This document shows, in pieces, positions 1-5,077 of a stretch of DNA of 6,046 nt. Positions within the stretch are counted from its first letter, which is position 1. Each line of letters begins with the position of its first letter. The stretch is from the NCBI GenBank assembly GCA_030666935.1, contig DAOUWX010000116.1, forward strand, positions 1-6,046, in the 5' to 3' direction. Source of the DNA: Atribacterota bacterium. Its GTDB lineage: Bacteria; Atribacterota; Phoenicimicrobiia; Phoenicimicrobiales; Phoenicimicrobiaceae. Under the pieces are notes generated by a model. That model saw nothing but the letters and a program-made list of their open reading frames with translations. It made no database searches and had not been told where the DNA came from. The position numbers and the translations under genes were made by a program.

Positions 1-4
1 AATT

Positions 5-39
5 CGTATCTCGTATCTCGTGAATCGTATCTCGTTAAG
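5..39 (+). repeat. 7-bp tandem array, CGTATCT family
   Basis: Five heptamers lie in unbroken register: CGTATCT at 5-11, 12-18 and 26-32, with variants CGTGAAT at 19-25 and CGTTAAG at 33-39. One more CGTATCT occurs at 4126-4132, again just before an octamer array. The array may continue to the left of the window edge. Confidence 0.85.
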
Positions 40-41
40 AT

Positions 42-81
42 AGTTAACCGGTTAGCCAGTTTGCCGGTTACCCGGTTGAAG
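42..81 (+). repeat. 8-bp tandem array, RGTTWRCC family, copy 1
   Basis: There are five octamers in register at 42, 50, 58, 66 and 74. The first four fit RGTTWNCC (for example GGTTAGCC at 50, AGTTTGCC at 58) and the last is the degraded GGTTGAAG. This copy is 32/40 complementary to the inverted copy at 164-203, so the two could form a long imperfect stem in the transcript downstream of lon. Confidence 0.88.
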
Positions 82-115
82 AATTAAAATCAAGTTGGTT
101 AACTGCTTCAATTAA

Positions 116-157
116 CTCTCATCTTGCAACTGAGAACTTGTAACTCGTAACTTGTAA
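116..157 (+). repeat. 7-bp tandem array, CTTGTAA family
   Basis: Heptamers run in register: CTTGCAA at 123, CTGAGAA at 130, CTTGTAA at 137, CTCGTAA at 144 and CTTGTAA at 151, preceded by a weaker unit CTCTCAT at 116. Two related units occur on the opposite strand at 4178-4191 (CTTGTAA then CTTGTAT). The interval between this array and copy 1 (82-115) holds only loose, unphased relatives such as GGTTAACT. Confidence 0.8.
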
Positions 158-163
158 CATATG

Positions 164-203
164 TTTTAACTGGTTAACTGGCAAACAGGGTAACTGGTTA
201 ACT
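164..203 (-). repeat. 8-bp tandem array, RGTTWRCC family, copy 2 (inverted)
   Basis: There are five octamers in register, read on the minus strand from 203 down to 164: AGTTAACC first, then AGTTACCC, TGTTTGCC, AGTTAACC and the degraded AGTTAAAA. Positions 165-195 are the exact reverse complement of 2656-2686 (31 bp) on the other side of lon. Confidence 0.88.
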
Positions 204-213
204 TATTCTCTTT

Positions 214-248
214 TCACTAAATACTAAATACTATTCACTAACGACTAT
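214..248 (+). repeat. 7-bp tandem array, WYACTAA family, abutting the lon stop
   Basis: There are five heptamers in perfect register: TCACTAA at 214, ATACTAA at 221, ATACTAT at 228, TCACTAA at 235 and CGACTAT at 242. The ACTA core is invariant and the first two positions vary. One base separates the array from the lon stop codon at 250-252, so it begins the lon 3' untranslated region. Confidence 0.85.
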
Positions 249-249
249 T

Positions 250-2598
250 TTAAAAAGGGTTTCTGGTAAGAGCGTTTTTTAAAACTTCATCTATATTATT
301 TACCATAATAAATTTTAATCTTTTTTTAATATTACCGGGTAAATCTTCTAAATTCTTGATATTATCTTTAGGGATTATAATAGTTTTAATACCAGATTGA
401 TAGGCAGCAAGTATTTTTTCCTTTAACCCTCCGACTGGTAAAACCTTACCTCGTAGTGTAATTTCACCGGTCATAGCAACATCTTTTCGAATCGGAATAT
501 CTGTAAGTGAAGAAATTAAGGAAGTAGCCATGGTTATACCGGCAGACGGACCATCCTTGGGAATCGCTCCTTCTGGAATATGAACATGAATATCACAATT
601 TTCGTAAAACTTATTATCTATCTTAAATTTTGTTGCTCGAGAACGAGCATAAGTTAAGGCAGCTTTCCCTGATTCTTGCATAACATCTCCAAGTTGTCCG
701 GTAAGGGTTAATTTTCCTTTTCCTGGCATTACTATAGTTTCTACTGATAATATCTCCCCGCCAATTTCAGTCCAGGCTAAACCTGTTGCTAAACCAACGA
801 CATCTTCTTTTCCAATTTTATCAATTTTGTATTTAGGTACGCCCAAATAATTTTTTAAGTTTTTTAGTGAGATTCTAACACTTTTATTATTATTCTTTTT
901 AAAATATACTATATTTAAAGCAACCTTTCTACACATAGATGATATTTCTTTTTCCAAACTTCTTACTCCTGCTTCATGAGTATATTCCTTGATTATTTTT
1001 TTCATGGCCTTTTCTGATATTTCTATATTTTCTTTTTTAAAGCCATGGTTTTTTAATTGTTTAGGTAATAAAAATAACTGGGCAATTTGTAATTTTTCAT
1101 ATTCAGTATAACCAGGAATATTAATTATTTCCATCCTATCTCTTAAGGAGTAAGGTATTTCATCTTCATTATTAGCTGTAGTGATAAACATCACTTCGGA
1201 AAGATCAAAGGGCACTTCTAAATAATGGTCTCTAAAAGTATTGTTTTGTTCAGGGTCCAATACTTCTAAAAGGGCAGAAGCAGGGTCACCTCTAAAATCC
1301 ACACTCATTTTATCAATTTCATCCAACAAAAAAACAGGATTCTTAGATTTTGCGTTAACAATTCCTTGAACAATTCTTCCCGGCATAGAACCTATATAAG
1401 TTTTTCTGTGTCCGCGTATCTCCGCTTCATCCCGTACACCTCCCAAAGAAGCTCTTATAAATTTTCTATTCATTGCCCGGGCTATTGATTTCGCCAATGA
1501 TGTCTTGCCTACTCCCGGAGGACCTATTAAACATAGGATTGTTCCTATATGTTTATTGCTCAATTTTTTCACTGCTAAATATTCTAAAATTCTTTCTTTG
1601 ATATCTAATAAACCATAATGGTCCTCATCTAATATTTTTTTTACTACTTTTATATCTATTTTCTCTTTAGTTTTTTTATTCCAGGGTAGGGATATGATCC
1701 ATTCTAAATAATTTATTATTACCCCACTCTCGGCAGATAAAAAAGGTATTTTTTCTAAACGATTTGTTTCTTTAATACACTTCCCTTCCACTTCTTGATT
1801 AAGTTTTAAAGAAACTATTTTCTCTTTGAATTCATCAGCTTCTGAAATATTTTCTTCATTATCTCCTAATTCTTTTTGTATTTCTTTTAATTGCTCTTTT
1901 AGATAATAATCTTTTTGGTAATTTTCTAAATTTACCTCTACTCTTTCTTGTATCTTTTTTTCTAATTCCAAAATACTTATCTCTTTCTTTAATATAACAA
2001 TTAATTTCTCCAGTCTTTCCAAAGGGTTAATTGTTTCCAATAAATATTGTTTTTCCTTAACCTTTAAAATTATATTTGAAGCGATTATATCAGCTAATTT
2101 ATCTGGTTTTTCAATATTTTTTATGGATAGCATCGTTTCTGTAGGTAATTTATTGTTTAATTTTAAATATTGTTCAAATCTGTTGGTTGCCAATCTCATC
2201 AATGCTTCTATTTTTAAATTTTTACCGTTTTTAACTTTTATTTTTTCCACTTCTACTTTAAGATAATTATTATATTCCTCTGTATTTTTAATTTTTGCTT
2301 TACCTATCCCTTCAACTAATATTTTTATAGTATCATCGGGTAGTTTATAAATTTGTATTATCTTAGCAATTGTTCCGATCGAATATATATCTTCCGCTTT
2401 TGGTTTTTCTACCTCTGGGTCTCTCTGAGCTGCAATAAATATTAAGCTTTTTAAATTTATGGCTTCTTCTAAAGCATTAATAGATTGTTCTCTCCCAACA
2501 AAAAGAGGAATAATCATATTGGGAAAAACCACTAATTCTCTTAATGGTAATAAAGGTAATAGGTTTTTATCTAAATTATTTATATTTTTGTTATTCAT
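250..2598 (-). CDS. lon: ATP-dependent serine protease Lon (LonA type)
   Basis: Lon is a soluble cytoplasmic homo-oligomeric AAA+ protease that unfolds and degrades misfolded and regulatory proteins. The 782-residue product is almost the same length as E. coli Lon. Visible in order are the N-terminal LON substrate-binding domain (about 13-200, starting LLPLRELVVFP), a charged helical linker (about 200-250), the AAA+ module with Walker A GPPGVGKT (359-366) and Walker B VFLLDEID (422-429), and the C-terminal protease domain (about 590-775). The catalytic dyad is intact: Ser685 in DGPSAG and Lys728 in GGLKEK, 43 residues apart as in E. coli (S679/K722). The ATG at 2596-2598 is required because the conserved N-terminal motif begins at residue 14 and an in-frame TGA lies four codons upstream. 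It is the last gene of the cluster, 233 bp after clpX, so a separate promoter is possible, but none is clear. The TAA stop is followed within one base by a heptamer repeat array. Confidence 0.98.
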   Translation of the reverse strand: MNNKNINNLDKNLLPLLPLRELVVFPNMIIPLFVGREQSINALEEAINLKSLIFIAAQRDPEVEKPKAEDIYSIGTIAKIIQIYKLPDDTIKILVEGIGKAKIKNTEEYNNYLKVEVEKIKVKNGKNLKIEALMRLATNRFEQYLKLNNKLPTETMLSIKNIEKPDKLADIIASNIILKVKEKQYLLETINPLERLEKLIVILKKEISILELEKKIQERVEVNLENYQKDYYLKEQLKEIQKELGDNEENISEADEFKEKIVSLKLNQEVEGKCIKETNRLEKIPFLSAESGVIINYLEWIISLPWNKKTKEKIDIKVVKKILDEDHYGLLDIKERILEYLAVKKLSNKHIGTILCLIGPPGVGKTSLAKSIARAMNRKFIRASLGGVRDEAEIRGHRKTYIGSMPGRIVQGIVNAKSKNPVFLLDEIDKMSVDFRGDPASALLEVLDPEQNNTFRDHYLEVPFDLSEVMFITTANNEDEIPYSLRDRMEIINIPGYTEYEKLQIAQLFLLPKQLKNHGFKKENIEISEKAMKKIIKEYTHEAGVRSLEKEISSMCRKVALNIVYFKKNNNKSVRISLKNLKNYLGVPKYKIDKIGKEDVVGLATGLAWTEIGGEILSVETIVMPGKGKLTLTGQLGDVMQESGKAALTYARSRATKFKIDNKFYENCDIHVHIPEGAIPKDGPSAGITMATSLISSLTDIPIRKDVAMTGEITLRGKVLPVGGLKEKILAAYQSGIKTIIIPKDNIKNLEDLPGNIKKRLKFIMVNNIDEVLKNALTRNPF

Positions 2599-2614
2599 GT
2601 AGAATATTCAAACT

Positions 2615-2620
2615 CTCCTT
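2615..2620 (-). promoter_or_regulatory. Shine-Dalgarno of lon with unusually long spacing
   Basis: The minus strand reads AAGGAG, but 16 bases separate it from the lon ATG, longer than the 5-10 seen for the other genes. An in-frame TGA four codons before the ATG excludes an upstream start close to the site, and the next Met (residue 28) lies within the conserved N-terminal domain. The ATG is therefore kept, perhaps with reduced translation efficiency. Confidence 0.7.
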
Positions 2621-2647
2621 TTTTATTCGTATATAGTATCGCTCATT

Positions 2648-2687
2648 AGTTATCTAGTTACCCTGTTTGCCAGTTAACCAGTTAAAC
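2648..2687 (+). repeat. 8-bp tandem array, RGTTWRCC family, copy 3
   Basis: There are five octamers in register at 2648 (AGTTATCT), 2656 (AGTTACCC), 2664 (TGTTTGCC), 2672 (AGTTAACC) and 2680 (AGTTAAAC). The array lies about 50 bp upstream of the lon ATG, where it would be in or near the lon 5' leader or promoter. It is preceded by loose heptamers (CGTATAT at 2628, CTCATTA at 2642). Bases 2656-2686 repeat 165-195 exactly, in inverted orientation. Confidence 0.88.
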
Positions 2688-2746
2688 AACAAGGGATATA
2701 ATGTGTATCATGTAATAATTAACGTATGGTAAGCACTAGTTTTTAT

Positions 2747-2759
2747 AATTTCTGAAATT
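2747..2759. promoter_or_regulatory. 13-bp perfect palindrome, possible operator
   Basis: The site is AATTTC-T-GAAATT, with 6-bp arms around a single centre base. It sits in the only part of the clpX-lon gap that is not made of tandem repeats (2688-2763), about 150 bp upstream of lon. Its size would suit a dimeric regulator, but it is very AT-rich and could be chance. It is not a CIRCE element and is not followed by a U-tract on the minus strand, so it is not a terminator. Confidence 0.25.
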
Positions 2760-2763
2760 TAAG

Positions 2764-2791
2764 CTCATTACTCATTACTTATTACTGTATT
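2764..2791 (+). repeat. 7-bp tandem array, CTCATTA family
   Basis: Heptamers are in register: CTCATTA at 2764 and 2771, CTTATTA at 2778 and the degraded CTGTATT at 2785. Two bases separate it from the ACGCT array that follows. A single CTCATTA also occurs at 2642-2648, immediately before octamer copy 3. Confidence 0.8.
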
Positions 2792-2793
2792 TT

Positions 2794-2828
2794 ATACGCT
2801 CCACGCTCTACGCTGTACGCTATACGCT
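2794..2828 (+). repeat. 7-bp tandem array, NNACGCT family, abutting the clpX stop
   Basis: There are five heptamers in register: ATACGCT at 2794, CCACGCT at 2801, CTACGCT at 2808, GTACGCT at 2815 and ATACGCT at 2822. The core ACGCT is invariant in all five and only the first two positions vary. On the transcribed strand the unit reads AGCGTNN. Three bases separate the array from the clpX stop codon. Confidence 0.9.
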
Positions 2829-2831
2829 AAT

Positions 2832-4103
2832 TCATGCTGTTTCTTTCTTTAAGGCCTTTTTAAATCTTTCTATTTCAGGTATTCTCTTGTGTTTCACAAC
2901 TTCTTCGGTGATAGTGCATCTTTCAATATTTTTTTCCGAAGGTATCTGGTACATTATTTCTAATATTGAATCTTCCATAATTGAACGCAAACCCCTTGCT
3001 CCTATTTTTCTTTTTATGCTTTCTTCCACGATAGCCTCTAAAGCACCGGGGGTAAGATTAAGTTCCACGCCTTCTAATTCAAATATTTTTTTATATTGTT
3101 TTACTATGGCATTTTTCGGATGGGTTAATATTTTTATTAATGCATCTTTATTTAAAACTTCTAAGGTAGAAACTATATGCAATCTTCCTACTAATTCAGG
3201 AATTAAACCATACTTTATAAGATCTTCCGGTAAAACATTTTCCATTAATTTATAATTTCTTTCTTTATTGTTTTTACTTTTTATGTCTGCTTTAAATCCG
3301 ATATTATTTTTACCCATCCGGTAATTTATTATATTTTCTAACCCCTCAAAAGTTCCCCCACAAATAAACAATATTTCCTTGGTATCTACCTGAATATTCT
3401 TTTCTTGCGGGTGTTTTCTCCCTCCTTGAGGTGGTACGCTTGCAACCGTACCTTCTATAATTTTTAAAAGAGCCTGCTGTACACCTTCCCCTGACACATC
3501 TCTGGTTATAGAGGGATTCTCAGATTTACGGGCTATTTTATCAATTTCGTCTATATAAATTATTCCCTTTTGAGCCAAATCTATATTGTTGTCTGCTACC
3601 CTTAGCAAATTTAATAAAATATTTTCTACATCATCACCTACATATCCCGCTTCAGTTAAAGTTGTAGCATCAGCAATAACAAATGGTACATTTAGTTTTT
3701 TAGCTAAAGTCTTTGCTAATAGGGTTTTTCCACACCCGGTAGGACCTATTAGCAGGATATTACTCTTTTCTAATTCTATCTCTTCCTTTTTCTTATTCAT
3801 TTTTTTATCTTTTTTGTCTAATTTATCATTATTATTACTTTTGATTCTTTTGTAATGGTTGTATACAGCAACTGAAAGTATTTTTTTTGCCTTATCCTGT
3901 CCCACTATATATTCATCTAAAAAACTTTTAATTTCTTTAGGGGAAGGGACATCTCTTAAATCAAATGGCCCGTCTTCTCTCTTCCTTCTATCTAATATAA
4001 TATCATTACATACCTTAATACACTCATCACATATACAAACACCAGGACCTGCAACTATTTTATATACTTCTTCTTGAGTTTTACCACAAAACGAACAATT
4101 CAC
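2832..4103 (-). CDS. clpX: ATP-dependent Clp protease ATP-binding subunit ClpX
   Basis: ClpX is the hexameric AAA+ unfoldase that recognises substrates, threads them through its pore and delivers them to ClpP. The 423-residue product has the N-terminal C4 zinc-binding domain (Cys3, Cys6, Cys25, Cys28), Walker A GPTGCGKT (120-127), pore-1 loop GYVG (153-156), Walker B IIYIDEID (181-188), an RKH pore loop (229-231), the ClpP-docking IGF tripeptide (268-270) and the sensor-2 GARGLR motif (368-373). The IGF loop, with clpP next door, shows it is ClpX and not a ClpP-independent relative such as HslU. The start is GTG (4101-4103); it gives the canonical NCSFCG N-terminus and sits 10 bases after a good Shine-Dalgarno. 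The linker between the zinc domain and Walker A (about 89-108) is roughly a dozen residues longer than in E. coli and very Lys/Asn-rich. Repeat-filled gaps of 377 bp upstream and 233 bp downstream separate it from clpP and lon. Confidence 0.98.
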   Translation of the reverse strand: MNCSFCGKTQEEVYKIVAGPGVCICDECIKVCNDIILDRRKREDGPFDLRDVPSPKEIKSFLDEYIVGQDKAKKILSVAVYNHYKRIKSNNNDKLDKKDKKMNKKKEEIELEKSNILLIGPTGCGKTLLAKTLAKKLNVPFVIADATTLTEAGYVGDDVENILLNLLRVADNNIDLAQKGIIYIDEIDKIARKSENPSITRDVSGEGVQQALLKIIEGTVASVPPQGGRKHPQEKNIQVDTKEILFICGGTFEGLENIINYRMGKNNIGFKADIKSKNNKERNYKLMENVLPEDLIKYGLIPELVGRLHIVSTLEVLNKDALIKILTHPKNAIVKQYKKIFELEGVELNLTPGALEAIVEESIKRKIGARGLRSIMEDSILEIMYQIPSEKNIERCTITEEVVKHKRIPEIERFKKALKKETA

Positions 4104-4113
4104 TATTTTCCAA

Positions 4114-4119
4114 CTCCTC
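4114..4119 (-). promoter_or_regulatory. Shine-Dalgarno supporting the GTG start of clpX
   Basis: The minus strand reads GAGGAG, with 10 bases between it and the GTG at 4101-4103. This spacing, together with the conserved NCSFCG immediately after the start, fixes GTG as the initiation codon. Confidence 0.85.
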
Positions 4120-4138
4120 TCTTCCCGTATCTCAGATT

Positions 4139-4178
4139 AGTTATCCAGTTACCCGGCTAACCAGTTTGCCAGTTAAAA
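4139..4178 (+). repeat. 8-bp tandem array, RGTTWRCC family, copy 4
   Basis: There are five octamers in register: AGTTATCC at 4139, AGTTACCC at 4147, GGCTAACC at 4155, AGTTTGCC at 4163 and AGTTAAAA at 4171. It matches copy 3 at both ends, but the TTTGCC-type and TAACC-type middle units are in swapped order, as if units had been shuffled. It lies about 35 bp upstream of the clpX GTG. Confidence 0.88.
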
Positions 4179-4198
4179 TACAAGTTACAAGTGTTTGT

Positions 4199-4288
4199 AA
4201 TTGACCGACTGACCAATTTACCAATTGTCCAATTGATTCAGTCTACCAGTCTATCGATCAATTTAGCTCACCAGCTAACTAGTTAACC
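4199..4288 (+). repeat. Extended 8-bp tandem array, AATTNACC and related units
   Basis: Five octamers run in register from 4199: AATTGACC, GACTGACC, AATTTACC, AATTGTCC and the degraded AATTGATT. After one extra base come AGTCTACC (4240) and AGTCTATC (4248), and after a short break AGCTCACC (4265), AGCTAACT (4273) and AGTTAACC (4281). All share the NNNTNACC pattern of the RGTTWRCC family, so this is probably a diverged relative with two single-base phase slips. Confidence 0.7.
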
Positions 4289-4293
4289 ATCTT

Positions 4294-4342
4294 TACTATA
4301 TACGATATACTATATACTACTTTATCTTCTATCTTCTTCTTT
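4294..4342 (+). repeat. 7-bp tandem arrays, TACTATA then CTATCTT families
   Basis: Heptamers are in continuous register: TACTATA at 4294, TACGATA at 4301, TACTATA at 4308, TACTACT at 4315, then TTATCTT at 4322, CTATCTT at 4329 and CTTCTTT at 4336. The first block is clear; the second is pyrimidine-rich and less certain as a true repeat. Confidence 0.65.
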
Positions 4343-4363
4343 GCCTAATCCTACTCTCTAATT

Positions 4364-4412
4364 TTAAGTTTTAAATTTTAGTTTTGCGCTTTGCGCTTTT
4401 AGTTTTTCGCTA
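4364..4412 (+). repeat. 7-bp repeat block, TTAAGTT and TGCGCTT units
   Basis: Units in register are TTAAGTT (4364), TTAAATT (4371), TTAGTTT (4378), TGCGCTT (4385 and 4392), TTAGTTT (4399) and TTCGCTA (4406). The exact TGCGCTT pair is clear. The T-rich flanks are low-complexity, so part of the phasing may be coincidence. The register follows on from the block at 4294-4342 through weaker units. Confidence 0.55.
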
Positions 4413-4440
4413 ATCCCGCTCTCACTTCCTACTCTCACCT

Positions 4441-4477
4441 ATACGTTCTACGCTAATTTTGCTGTACGCTATCCGCT
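4441..4477 (+). repeat. Degenerate NNACGCT array abutting the clpP stop
   Basis: The units are ATACGTT (4441), CTACGCT (4448), a 9-bp variant AATTTTGCT (4455), GTACGCT (4464) and ATCCGCT (4471). This is the same family as the array next to the clpX stop, but more decayed, with one unit lengthened by two bases. Three bases separate it from the clpP stop codon, the same distance as at clpX. Confidence 0.75.
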
Positions 4478-4480
4478 ATA

Positions 4481-5077
4481 TTATTTTATTGCTTCCTCTC
4501 TACTTCTAATTACTTCATCAACCAATCCATATTCTTTAGATTCCTGAGCAGTCATGTAAAAATCTCTATCGGTATCTTTTTCAACCTTTCCAAATTCTTG
4601 TCCGGTATGGTGAGTTAATATTTTATTTATGGTATCTTTAATTCTTTTAAGCTCTCGAGTCTGTATCTCGATATCTGTAACCTGACCCTGCGCTCCACCT
4701 AAGGGTTGATGCACCATAATCCTTGAATTAGGTAAGGCAAATCTTTTCCCTTTTGCACCCGAAGCTAATATCAAGGCTGCACCGCTTGCAGCCATACCTA
4801 TACATATGGTTGAAACATCAGATCTTATATATTGGATGGTATCATATATAGCAATGGTAGAACTTACAGAACCACCAGGGCTATTAATGTAAATATAAAT
4901 ATCCTTATCAGGATCAGTTGCTTCCAAAAATAATAACTGAGCAATTATAGTATTAGCTGTTACATCGTTGATTTGTGTTCCTAAAAATATTATTCTATCT
5001 TTTAATAAGCGGGAATAAATATCATAAGATCTCTCCCCTCGAGGAGTTTGTTCTACTACAATAGGGACTAAAGTCAT
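4481..5077 (-). CDS. clpP: ATP-dependent Clp protease proteolytic subunit ClpP
   Basis: ClpP is the tetradecameric serine peptidase chamber that degrades proteins fed to it by ClpX. The 198-residue product has the usual length and start (MTLVPIVVEQTPRGERSYDI), so any propeptide is very short. The catalytic triad is complete: Ser98 in GMAAS, His123 in MVHQPLGG and Asp172 in DRDFYM. The oxyanion and substrate strand INSPGGSV (64-71) is present. One departure is that the residues after the nucleophile read S-G-A-A, where most ClpPs have S-M-G-A; the segment length is unchanged, so this is substitution, not deletion. The start ATG overlaps the tig stop as ATGA, with a strong Shine-Dalgarno lying inside tig. 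Translation of the two is therefore probably coupled, and they are surely co-transcribed. I see no ClpC/ClpA partner here; clpX is the adjacent unfoldase gene. Confidence 0.98.
   Translation of the reverse strand: MTLVPIVVEQTPRGERSYDIYSRLLKDRIIFLGTQINDVTANTIIAQLLFLEATDPDKDIYIYINSPGGSVSSTIAIYDTIQYIRSDVSTICIGMAASGAALILASGAKGKRFALPNSRIMVHQPLGGAQGQVTDIEIQTRELKRIKDTINKILTHHTGQEFGKVEKDTDRDFYMTAQESKEYGLVDEVIRSREEAIK

Larger units (their letters stand above)
4104..4480. other. 377-bp clpP-clpX gap composed mostly of tandem short repeats
   Basis: Apart from the clpX Shine-Dalgarno (4114-4119), this gap is nearly all degenerate arrays: CGTATCT at 4126, octamers at 4139-4178, a second octamer set at 4199-4288, then heptamer-like units from 4294 to 4477. 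I found no open reading frame of useful length, RNA gene, convincing promoter or intrinsic terminator. Whether clpX is read through from clpP or has its own promoter cannot be decided from the sequence. Confidence 0.8.

Noticed and set aside
42..203. MITE or insertion sequence
   Set aside because: The inverted copies are internally made of octamers; there is no transposase, terminal repeat pair of usual type, or target duplication that I can see.
1..249. Rho-independent terminator after lon
   Set aside because: There is no GC-rich stem followed by a U-tract on the minus strand; only the imperfect octamer pairing is available.
2633..2638. Minus-strand TACTAT as a -10 box for lon
   Set aside because: No acceptable -35 lies about 17 bp upstream, and such AT hexamers are frequent in this DNA.
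2599..2831. CIRCE (HrcA) or CtsR heat-shock operator before lon, or upstream of clpX
   Set aside because: I looked for the TTAGCACTC/GAGTGCTAA inverted repeat and for CtsR-type direct heptads (GGTCAAA) and found neither; the heptamers here have different sequences.
2887..3255. Plus-strand open frames inside clpX, clpP and tig (also 3586-3855, 3859-4077, 5078-5293, 5799-6017)
   Set aside because: They lie antisense to well-conserved genes, encode Phe/Leu/Ser-rich sequence typical of antisense frames of Lys-rich genes, and lack a recognisable domain or good ribosome site.
4139..4288. CRISPR array
   Set aside because: Units are 7-8 bp with no spacers, far too short and directly adjoining.
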